Positions 1 through 5,066 of a stretch of 20,372 nt of DNA are shown piece after piece. Source of the stretch: a virus. Under the pieces are notes generated by a model. That model did no database searches. It was not told where the DNA came from and saw nothing but the letters and a program-made list of their open reading frames with translations. The translations under genes were made by a program, and so were the position numbers. Each line of letters opens with the position of its first letter. Within the stretch, counting starts at the first letter, position 1. The stretch is taken from the IMG/VR virus record IMGVR_UViG_3300031957_002393, positions 1 to 20,372 of that record. The stretch is one strand, 5' to 3'.

Positions 1-374
1 TCGCCTTGCAGTCGAAGCTCAAGGTTATGCAGATTGCGGATGGTCTTGGTGGCGCACAAGGGGGTATCGAGGCCCCTGCCAAGCTGGTGGGTGTAAAGGA
101 TGGATGGCTAACGGTAACTGTGCGTTCCCGTCAGCGCGTGAAGATCCATCGTGAGACGCTGGCCTCTGAGGAAGGTGACTTCCGTATCATCGCTTACGAC
201 CAGAAGCAATCTGACGGTGTGAGAGCGCGTATGGTGCAACTACTTACGCAGCGCCTTGGTGTCACTCAGGATTGTCCCCTGCTCGACGCTGCCCTCACAG
301 CCGAGCTACAGGCATGGGTCGATGGCACCCTTGACGAAACCGCCTTCCGCACTCAACACGACTACAAGGAGTAG
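1..374 (+). CDS. Hypothetical phage protein, 5' end cut by the window edge
   Basis: The reading frame is open from the left edge to a TAG at 372-374, and at least 123 codons are visible. A TTG at 6-8 could start it, but no Shine-Dalgarno sequence is visible there and the frame continues off the window, so I treat it as partial. The visible part has a short beta-rich stretch (about residues 25-50, counting from the TTG) containing VKDGWLTVTVRSRQRVKIH, followed by a mostly helical C-terminal half. I recognise no family and see no catalytic motif, cysteine cluster or membrane segment. It ends two bases before the ATG of the dCTP deaminase gene, and the ribosome binding site of that gene lies inside its last codons. 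The two are therefore probably co-transcribed, and a role in early or middle phage DNA metabolism is possible but is inferred from position only. Confidence 0.6.
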   Translation, partial: ALQSKLKVMQIADGLGGAQGGIEAPAKLVGVKDGWLTVTVRSRQRVKIHRETLASEEGDFRIIAYDQKQSDGVRARMVQLLTQRLGVTQDCPLLDAALTAELQAWVDGTLDETAFRTQHDYKE

Positions 375-376
375 TG

Positions 377-1015
377 ATGCTGGGACACGAGGCTATCAAG
401 TGGTGCATCGAGCAAGGTCACATTCGTGTGGAGCCCGAGCCTGCGTTCATTGGAGTCAACTCGATTGACCTACGGCTGGGCAACAAAATGCTCATCAACA
501 AGAGTAGCTTTGAGGAGAACGGTTACTGGCGACCTGTCGACCCTCATCGTGACGAACTGCACATGGTACCGTTAGGTTTCCACGAAGACGCAGATTGCGT
601 GACAGAAGGTTGGTTACTTGAACCCGGGGAGTTTTATCTGGGCGAGACACTTGAGACCACATACTGTAGAGGCTTGGTGCCGAAGATCGATGGCCGTTCG
701 ACCACTGGTCGCTTTGGCGTCAGTGTGCATCAGACTGCAGGTGTGGGCGACAACGGCTTCGATGGTCGATGGACTCTTGAAATCACCGTCAACGTGCCTA
801 TCATCCTACGTCCTGGCGATCGTATCTGTCAAGTGTACTTCGAGCCATGCTGGAGCAGAGAGGCGACCAAAAGGTTTTTTCGAGGCAGAACGGTTTTAAC
901 CCAACAAGGACTAAAGAGCGAATCCCCTCACGTCGAGTTGAATCACCTGTACGGTGGCGACAACCATCACTACACTAACCAACAAGGCGCTACCGTTGGC
1001 AAGAAGCTGGATTGA
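377..1015 (+). CDS. dcd: dCTP deaminase (Dcd family)
   Basis: This 212-residue protein probably deaminates dCTP to dUTP in the cytoplasm, feeding dTTP synthesis for phage DNA replication. The family signature is clear. GRSTTGRFGVSVH supplies R107, S108 and R112, and TLEIT supplies E135; these match E. coli Dcd R110, S111, R115 and E138 with a constant offset of three. The nearby stretches QTAGVGDNGFDG and PIILRPGDRICQVYFEP are also typical. It is somewhat longer than the roughly 193-residue E. coli enzyme, with about 40 extra C-terminal residues rich in His, Asn and Gln. I chose ATG 377 over GTG 374 because AAGGAG at 366-371 is five bases from the ATG but only two from the GTG. Some family members also hydrolyse dUTP; I cannot tell from the sequence whether this one is monofunctional or bifunctional. 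Confidence 0.9.
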   Translation: MLGHEAIKWCIEQGHIRVEPEPAFIGVNSIDLRLGNKMLINKSSFEENGYWRPVDPHRDELHMVPLGFHEDADCVTEGWLLEPGEFYLGETLETTYCRGLVPKIDGRSTTGRFGVSVHQTAGVGDNGFDGRWTLEITVNVPIILRPGDRICQVYFEPCWSREATKRFFRGRTVLTQQGLKSESPHVELNHLYGGDNHHYTNQQGATVGKKLD

Positions 1016-1017
1016 CA

Positions 1018-1164
1018 ATGACTAAGAAACCTGACAAGCAAAAGGCAGCGCGGGCTCATCGCTGCCCTACCTGCAATGCTCACCCAGGTGGCGGTTGTGT
1101 TGACCCTTGGGGTAGACCTCGACAACACGTTCACAGTGAGCGGTTGGCTTTGGTCACACGATGA
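1018..1164 (+). CDS. Small zinc-finger-like phage protein, 48 aa
   Basis: This short gene starts at an ATG two bases after the dCTP deaminase stop and ends at TGA 1162-1164. The product has a basic N-terminus (TKKPDKQKAARAH) and then RCPTCNAHPGGGCVDPWGR followed by RQHVHSER. Cys16, Cys19 and Cys27, with His37 or His39, form a plausible single zinc site. The pattern CPxCxAxPGxxC followed by a His-rich basic tail resembles the small treble-clef-like zinc-binding domains found in many phages, often as stand-alone proteins or at the C-terminus of larger ones. No strong Shine-Dalgarno sequence precedes the start, so it is probably translated by coupling to the deaminase gene. A nucleic-acid-binding role is likely by analogy, but the target is unknown. 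Confidence 0.7.
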   Translation: MTKKPDKQKAARAHRCPTCNAHPGGGCVDPWGRPRQHVHSERLALVTR

Positions 1165-1285
1165 GTGAAGAAGAGTGATGTAGCCCGAGGCCCAGGCCCG
1201 AGCTACACTGCAGTGCAGGCCCCGGAGCGGCGACCGGTCTCAGGGGCTCTTTGAGCCCCCGGGGCCTCGTGCTCTGGGGGTTCGT
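1165..1285. repeat. GC-rich palindrome-dense intergenic block
   Basis: This 121-base gap is packed with inverted repeats: GTAGC/GCTAC (1180-1184 and 1202-1206), the palindrome CACTGCAGTG (1206-1215), the palindrome GACCGGTC (1232-1239), the hairpin GGGGCTC-TTT-GAGCCCC (1243-1259), and an enclosing pair AGGCCCCGG (1217-1225) with CCGGGGCCT (1259-1267). GCCCGAG is also directly repeated at 1183-1189 and 1196-1202. No T-run follows the hairpin on either strand, so it is not a standard intrinsic terminator. Its place between opposed units suggests a bidirectional terminator, RNA processing site or structured RNA. Confidence 0.6.
1243..1259. terminator. Possible factor-dependent or bidirectional terminator hairpin
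   Basis: A perfect 7-bp GC-rich stem (GGGGCTC / GAGCCCC) closes on a three-base loop. It lies downstream of the dcd and zinc-finger genes on the + strand, and downstream of the lysis cassette on the - strand. There is no U-tract on either side, so a terminator role is only a guess from position. Confidence 0.3.
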
Positions 1286-1501
1286 GTGTCTCCAACAAAT
1301 GACGACAAGCAAGTGATCGCGGTATTAACCGAGTTACAGCGTCAAGGTAGAGACCTCAACGGGACGCCACAAGAATACGTCGTCTACGCCATGAACTCAT
1401 TGGCTGCTGCGATAATGACCTCAAACCGCTGGTACGCGGCTGAGGCCATTGTAAGACTTGTGTGGCATGCTGCGTTGCTGTACGCAAGATTCAAGCGCTG
1501 A
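1286..1501 (+). CDS. Hypothetical small protein, 71 aa, GTG start
   Basis: The frame is open from 1184 to a TGA at 1499-1501. The only usual start codon in it is the GTG at 1286; a G-run (GGGGG, 1276-1280) lies a few bases upstream as a poor Shine-Dalgarno candidate. The product reads like a real folded protein: a charged first helix (DDKQVIAVLTELQRQG), then an amphipathic helical pair with aromatic residues (EYVVYAMNSL and NRWYAAEAIVRLVWHAALLY). I recognise no family. The last 20 residues are hydrophobic enough to be a buried helix but contain charges, so a transmembrane segment is unlikely. Its 3' end overlaps the convergent 52-aa minus-strand gene by 11 bases. It is the weakest gene call on this strand. 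Confidence 0.5.
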   Translation: MSPTNDDKQVIAVLTELQRQGRDLNGTPQEYVVYAMNSLAAAIMTSNRWYAAEAIVRLVWHAALLYARFKR

Positions 1502-1649
1502 GCTTTTCCTCGCATTTACTGCGCTGACGACACTTGTACACCAGCTTCTCCAGTCGACGCTGACGCTCCTGTCGATCCTCTGCACGTTCACGTAGCTCAC
1601 GAAGTGCAGCAGGTTGGCGCTGAATGCGGCTGTCGATAGAGTCAACCAT
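1491..1649 (-). CDS. Small highly charged coiled-coil protein, 52 aa
   Basis: This is a short gene with a very good ribosome binding site: AAAGGAG eight bases before ATG 1649, overlapping the end of the preceding gene. It starts four bases after the TAA of the 81-aa gene. About half of the 52 residues are Arg, Lys, Glu, Asp or Gln, in a pattern that predicts one continuous helix or coiled coil (residues about 14-50, including LRELRERAEDRQERQRRLEK). Cys40 and Cys46 lie near the C-terminus, in YKCRQRSKCEEK, and could form a disulfide or half of a metal site. There is no signal peptide, lipobox or membrane segment, so it is not an obvious spanin. It is the last gene of the late unit and overlaps the convergent 71-aa gene. 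Its function is unknown. Confidence 0.72.
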   Translation of the reverse strand: MVDSIDSRIQRQPAALRELRERAEDRQERQRRLEKLVYKCRQRSKCEEKLSA

Positions 1650-1653
1650 GTTA

Positions 1654-1899
1654 TTACTCCTTTACCTTCAAGGCGCCTTGCTCCAGAAGGACCTGACGCA
1701 ACTCGATGACGGCATCAGCAAGAGCGTAGTTGAGAGAACGGTCGTTGCTCTCCAGCCACTTCGACAACCAGGACGGAAGCCATTGGATCTTACGGATCCG
1801 AAGAGCCTTGTCCCACTGCTCAGCGATAGCGTCACGGGAAGGGGAACGCATAAGCATTAGCTTTGCGATTTCGGTCAATGCGTCACTGTTGACGATCAT
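1654..1899 (-). CDS. Hypothetical protein, 81 aa, lysis-cassette neighbour
   Basis: The start is ATG 1899, preceded by GAGGTG with a suitable spacing; this site overlaps the TGA of the upstream 214-aa gene (stop at 1908-1910). The TAA lies four bases before the next start, so the gene sits in a tightly coupled chain. The product is predicted to be helical, with a tryptophan-rich centre (IQWLPSWLSKWLE, residues about 38-50) between two charged helices. That segment could be an amphipathic, membrane-surface helix, but there is no true transmembrane span. I do not recognise a family. Position after the endolysin and membrane protein genes is compatible with a lysis accessory role, which is inference only. 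Confidence 0.75.
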   Translation of the reverse strand: MIVNSDALTEIAKLMLMRSPSRDAIAEQWDKALRIRKIQWLPSWLSKWLESNDRSLNYALADAVIELRQVLLEQGALKVKE

Positions 1900-1907
1900 A
1901 TAGCACC

Positions 1908-2552
1908 TCAGTTGTTTGCGATTTCTCGTAGCTTGTCTACAATCAGTTGGCGAGCTACGGGCGCCAAAGACTTTTTGGTCATGCAGTGAAGCGACAAAAC
2001 CATGATAGACTCTACCTGCCCTTCGTCATTTTCCGAGTGAGCTATGTAGTACATGGTAGCACCCACCATGCCTTCGGTGGCACGGTACATCGCAGCAATG
2101 GCACTATCGCCCACATCGGCTACCGTCCGCCATACCCAATTGCGGCTATTTAGAAGGGGCACGATTACGTTATCGTAGTAACCTCGGGTAACATCCTTGT
2201 CTAACTCGTCAGAAAAAGGTATACCTTTTGTCATCAACACGGACTTACGCACAGGGCGGCTATTATCGAGATTGACATCGATCTGCACAATAGACGCACG
2301 AAGAATAGACGGGTCGTGGACAACCAGAGCAGATAGAAGTTTGTCGCACTTCAATGCCACCGATAACGAATCAGGCATCGATTCGATGGTCGAAGCGGGT
2401 GATGGCGCTACACTTGAGTCATCGGCACTTTTGCGATTACGTATTGCGGCTACAGCTTGCACTACACCCCCCACAGCACCAGTAAGCAACAGCACTGTGG
2501 CCACGATGCCTTTCCAACTTGCAGGCACAAGGTCTAATAGAGTCTCTTCCAT
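1908..2552 (-). CDS. Membrane-anchored protein with soluble C-terminal domain, 214 aa; possible lysis protein
   Basis: One clear hydrophobic segment lies at residues 15-37 (GIVATVLLLTGAVGGVVQAV and onward), followed directly by the basic stop RNRK. A Ser/Pro/Asp linker (about 42-62) leads to a mixed alpha/beta domain of about 150 residues. By the positive-inside rule the C-terminal domain would be cytoplasmic. The ATG at 2552 is three bases after the endolysin stop, with only a weak GAAGTG Shine-Dalgarno match, which suggests translational coupling. A holin or pinholin is expected near the endolysin and no other membrane protein is encoded nearby, so this is the best candidate. A one-span anchor with a large soluble domain is unusual for a holin, however. 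It could instead be a lysis regulator or another inner-membrane effector. Confidence 0.75.
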   Translation of the reverse strand: MEETLLDLVPASWKGIVATVLLLTGAVGGVVQAVAAIRNRKSADDSSVAPSPASTIESMPDSLSVALKCDKLLSALVVHDPSILRASIVQIDVNLDNSRPVRKSVLMTKGIPFSDELDKDVTRGYYDNVIVPLLNSRNWVWRTVADVGDSAIAAMYRATEGMVGATMYYIAHSENDEGQVESIMVLSLHCMTKKSLAPVARQLIVDKLREIANN

Positions 2553-2555
2553 GTA

Positions 2556-3089
2556 TCACTTCAACTTCTCATTGAGGTGCGGCTTGAGTCGACCTGCTAC
2601 ACGAAAGGGACCGGCGCGACGATAGTGAACAACCTGCAGCGCTCGTTCAGGGTATTGCCCGTTGACGTTCCTTGCGCCACTACCGCTGGAGGCGTGGAGG
2701 CAGAGACCGTACCCGAGAGCAGGTGTCACATGGTAGATTTTCTTCGCGTTACCTTGGTAGAAGTAGGCGTCACCCGGCTTTGCGTCGTCAGGATCAATTG
2801 CGTCAAAGGCTTTCATTGCAAGTGTGTGTGCTGTAGCATCCTTCCAATCACTGAACGTTGACCACGAGTCTTCGTTGATCATCCCCATGCGAAGCAACAC
2901 CCACTGCATCCACGCTGAGCAATCTCCACCCCTTCCACCGCCCGTACCCTTTGGCCACGTAGACGGGTCGAGCGGATCGAGTCGTTGTAGATCCACTAAG
3001 TTACCTGCCCCCCACGAGTAAGGGATTCCCACAGGCTCCACAAGCTCTCGGGTGATGGGGTAGTCTCTGAAACAACGAGCGAGTGTCAT
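2556..3089 (-). CDS. Endolysin, NlpC/P60-like cysteine peptidase
   Basis: This 177-residue protein probably cleaves peptide bonds in peptidoglycan at the end of infection. The fold signature is visible: GIPYSWGAG (21-29), then the nucleophile in GGDCSAW (Cys57), KPGDAYFY (104-111), the catalytic histidine in YHVTPALGYG (His120), and a third polar residue in LHASSG (His132). This Cys-His-His order is that of NlpC/P60 papain-like peptidases. There is no signal peptide or cell-wall-binding domain, so release through a holin would be needed. The start is supported by AGGAG seven bases before ATG 3089. It is the first gene of a four-gene cassette with a 150-base leader that contains a promoter candidate. 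Using a peptidase rather than a lysozyme or T7-type amidase is notable. A role as a virion-associated hydrolase is less likely, given its place with the small lysis-type genes. Confidence 0.85.
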   Translation of the reverse strand: MTLARCFRDYPITRELVEPVGIPYSWGAGNLVDLQRLDPLDPSTWPKGTGGGRGGDCSAWMQWVLLRMGMINEDSWSTFSDWKDATAHTLAMKAFDAIDPDDAKPGDAYFYQGNAKKIYHVTPALGYGLCLHASSGSGARNVNGQYPERALQVVHYRRAGPFRVAGRLKPHLNEKLK

Positions 3090-3239
3090 AGGTGTCTCCT
3101 ACTTAATCAAGGCGCTTACACGATTTTTACCTAACAGTTTACATCTATTGTATCGTGCTTTGTTTGGTGGGACAGGGTTGGCTCAGCGGGGGCGCTTTGT
3201 GCCACTCACCCCGTATGGCCCTTCTTGCTTCGGCTATGT
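3090..3239 (-). promoter_or_regulatory. Leader of the lysis cassette, with a sigma70-like promoter candidate
   Basis: This is one of the longest gaps of the late unit. On the minus strand a -10 box TACAAT (3147-3152) lies exactly 17 bases after CTGTCC (3170-3175), which matches TTGACA at only three positions. Transcription would begin near 3140, about 50 bases before the endolysin ATG. A weak hairpin (GGCGC-TTT-GTGCC with one G-U pair, about 3199-3211) lies between the end of the 102-aa gene and the promoter; no U-run follows it. No small gene is apparent in the gap. Confidence 0.35.
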
Positions 3240-3548
3240 TTAAGAATTGACCCTGGCCCATGCTTCAAGGCCCTCGTCAACGCCCAACGATCGCATGTTT
3301 GAAGCAAGAACAGGCAAACCGCCCCCAACAAGCTGCGAAATAATAGAGGCCAGAACACTGGCCTCTATGCCTTCAACTGCGTCAGTGATCGTTAGGACGA
3401 CCAGCCGCCCGTCGTCCATGCGCCAAACCATCCCGCCGGGACCATCTGGAGGCATCACCACAGTTACTACGGGTGCCGTAATACGTGAGCCGTCGTCTAA
3501 AGTAATGCTCTCGCGCGACTCTGACGCTATTAGCGGTGCATGCCTCAT
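3240..3548 (-). CDS. Hypothetical protein, 102 aa, probably structural accessory
   Basis: ATG 3548 overlaps the TGA of the adhesin-like gene as ATGA, and AAGGAG lies upstream of it, so the two are translationally coupled. The N-terminal half looks like a small beta-sheet (ITLDDGSRITAPVVTVVMPP, then GGMVWRMDDGRLVVLTI). The C-terminal half is a hydrophobic helix pair (EGIEASVLASIISQLVGGGL). There is no signal peptide and no definite transmembrane segment. I recognise no family. Because it directly follows a putative receptor-binding protein, it could be a small chaperone or cap for that protein, as often found after tail-fibre genes. That is inference from position. Confidence 0.72.
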   Translation of the reverse strand: MRHAPLIASESRESITLDDGSRITAPVVTVVMPPDGPGGMVWRMDDGRLVVLTITDAVEGIEASVLASIISQLVGGGLPVLASNMRSLGVDEGLEAWARVNS

Positions 3549-4561
3549 GTCGAACTCCTTACGCGGTACACCGCGATGTCCAAGTCGAAAGCCACGTTTG
3601 CGATGACGGTGAGATACCTACGATCATCGTCACCAGTCGAGCGACTCTTTGCCTCGATTGTCTGCACCGTGTCAGTGGGTCCGGGGCGCGTGCTGCCATT
3701 CCAGACCTCGACATTGGCCCCTGCTGCGACAGAGCACGCCCGTGTCAGGTATGACGCTGCAGCGGTCGCCGTGATGGTGCGGTCGGTGAAGTCCACAAAA
3801 CTGCCACTGGACCGCATCCGCCAGCCTGCCGACGTGGTGCTCCGGGTGACGTGCTGGAGTGCGCCCGTTGGGTTGACGTTGTTCGTGCCGTCGCCCAGCA
3901 TGAAGAGCACGAAGCCGGAGCCGGGGCTGTCTTCGTTCATGGTGATTTTAGCACACAAAAACACCGTCGCTGCATCAATGGCCGTTCCGAGGTCGATGTG
4001 CAGATAACTGTAGTCGCTACCTCCGCCTCCCTGGACAGTGATGACACCGCTGGAGACTGCGCAGGCAGCCGCGCCGCTTGCGTTATCTGCGTACGTGTAC
4101 GGCGTGCTGTCGCTGAACGTGTAGCTTCCAGGGCCGGCCGCTTCGATGTCGACGTCGCTCAAGTCTTGTGTGTCGAAGACCTTTTCGATGCCTCCGCTCG
4201 CCGCCAAACGCACGTAGCTATGAATGGCCGTAGCCAACACTTCGTTGGAGCTGTTGCGTGCCTGCAGGTAGATAGTGCCCGCATCACCGTCAGCCGATGT
4301 TGGCGTGTATGGACCAAGACCGCTACCTGACCATGAACATGCACCTGCAGCGTTAGTTGTTACGAGATTGTAGTTGTCGATCTCGCCAACATCAGCCCCT
4401 GTGAACGCGCCGAATGTCTTGTTAGCTAAGGCTACACCAGCAGCTTTGTTGTCAGTGGTAGTTGAAGGCGGCGAGATGTCGAGCGGACCGCTAACACCGC
4501 CGCCGGCAGTATAGCTTTGCCAGATATCGGCAGCCCAGATTCCATTTTGTGCGTCAGGCAT
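3545..4561 (-). CDS. Putative tail adhesin or receptor-binding structural protein, 338 aa
   Basis: The composition is rich in Gly, Ala, Ser, Thr and Asp with few Lys, which is typical of beta-structured virion appendages. After a short N-terminal segment (NGIWAADIWQSY), residues about 45-115 look like an immunoglobulin-like domain (GAFTGADVGEIDNYNLVT, and TPTSADGDAGTIYLQARNSS). The remainder (about 125-338) looks like a concanavalin/laminin-G-type jelly roll, including YLHIDLGTAIDAATVFLCAK and GWRMRSSGSFVDF, and ends in RYLTVIANVAFDLDIAVYRV. Such folds bind sugars in tail proteins. It follows the 147-aa gene by three bases and overlaps the 102-aa gene by four. The stretch 3661-3900 is about 66% G+C by hand count, above the 47-55% of other lines I counted, which may mark a swapped module. 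The functional call is inference; I see no specific fibre family motif. Confidence 0.75.
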   Translation of the reverse strand: MPDAQNGIWAADIWQSYTAGGGVSGPLDISPPSTTTDNKAAGVALANKTFGAFTGADVGEIDNYNLVTTNAAGACSWSGSGLGPYTPTSADGDAGTIYLQARNSSNEVLATAIHSYVRLAASGGIEKVFDTQDLSDVDIEAAGPGSYTFSDSTPYTYADNASGAAACAVSSGVITVQGGGGSDYSYLHIDLGTAIDAATVFLCAKITMNEDSPGSGFVLFMLGDGTNNVNPTGALQHVTRSTTSAGWRMRSSGSFVDFTDRTITATAAASYLTRACSVAAGANVEVWNGSTRPGPTDTVQTIEAKSRSTGDDDRRYLTVIANVAFDLDIAVYRVRSST

Positions 4562-4564
4562 GGG

Positions 4565-5008
4565 TCACGCAGGCGTGAGACGTTGTGTTGTAAAGCCGTA
4601 AACACGCACACTCACATTAGCCGTGTCAGCGTTACACTTCATAACAAGGTACAGGTCGTTAGACGGCGGCGTGGTGCCCCCGCTTAGAGGTAGTAACCGT
4701 GTAGGTTTGAATGCGTTTACGTTAAGTACAGCCTTAGAAACACCGCCTGCATACGTAGACGGAGTTATAGCGCTACCGATTGCCGTGAAAGGTGCTTCAC
4801 CATCGGGGTCGTAGGCGAAGTAGTAGTCGAAGTTAGCGAAACTACCTGTGGAGCTGTTAACCTCCACTTCAATCTGCTCAATCTTGACATACCCTTTCGT
4901 GGGCGCAGCCTCCAACTTCTTCGCTACCCATGTGGTGGATAGTGAGATAGATGTGGAAATGTATGTCTCATCTGTCCATTGCCGAACAGGTGCATTGTAT
5001 GTAGACAA
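4565..5008 (-). CDS. Putative virion structural protein, 147 aa, TTG start
   Basis: The gene starts with TTG (5006-5008), supported by GGAGGG five to six bases upstream; no ATG or GTG fits as well. The product is almost entirely beta-strand-like (YISTSISLSTTWVAKKLEA, YVKIEQIEVEVNSSTGSF, DLYLVMKCNADTANVSVRVY) with no signal peptide or transmembrane helix. This profile is common in small phage tail or capsid-decoration proteins with a jelly-roll or beta-sandwich fold. It lies between the giant ejection protein and the adhesin-like gene, with a three-base gap to the latter, so a role in attaching or assembling the adhesin is plausible. I do not recognise a named family. Confidence 0.75.
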   Translation of the reverse strand: MSTYNAPVRQWTDETYISTSISLSTTWVAKKLEAAPTKGYVKIEQIEVEVNSSTGSFANFDYYFAYDPDGEAPFTAIGSAITPSTYAGGVSKAVLNVNAFKPTRLLPLSGGTTPPSNDLYLVMKCNADTANVSVRVYGFTTQRLTPA

Positions 5009-5024
5009 GGGGCCCTCCGAGGGG
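5009..5024 (-). promoter_or_regulatory. Strong ribosome binding site that decides a TTG start
   Basis: Minus-strand GGAGGG lies a few bases before the TTG of the 147-aa gene. The same bases can pair weakly with CCCT just upstream (CCCT-CGG-AGGG), so the site may sit in a small hairpin. Confidence 0.5.
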
Positions 5025-5042
5025 ACGAAGCGTTAGCTTCAT
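5025..5042 (-). repeat. Small intergenic hairpin after the giant gene
   Basis: GAAGC (5027-5031) and GCTTC (5036-5040) form a 5-bp stem with a four-base loop, extendable to about 7 bp with one G-U pair. No U-run follows on the minus strand. The hairpin occupies the 58-base gap between the giant ejection gene and the 147-aa gene. Confidence 0.4.
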
Positions 5043-5066
5043 CTTACCCCATCGGGCTGTCTCTCG

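Noticed and set aside
1165-1254. 29-codon + strand frame starting at GTG within the palindromic block
   Set aside because: It has no ribosome binding site, and its sequence is fully explained by the inverted repeats; the block is more likely a nucleic-acid signal.
1421-1645. 74-residue minus-strand frame with a TTG start
   Set aside because: It is offset from the 52-aa frame, which has the ATG and the strong AAAGGAG site; this one uses a poorer start and overlaps more of the convergent gene.
2197-2625. 142-residue + strand frame opposite the 214-aa membrane protein and endolysin genes
   Set aside because: It is a shadow of the minus-strand cassette, whose starts, stops and ribosome binding sites are consistent.
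3540-4007. 155-residue + strand open frame opposite the adhesin-like gene
   Set aside because: It lies wholly antisense to a well-supported gene with coupled neighbours. It is a by-product of the local high GC content and has no ribosome binding site.
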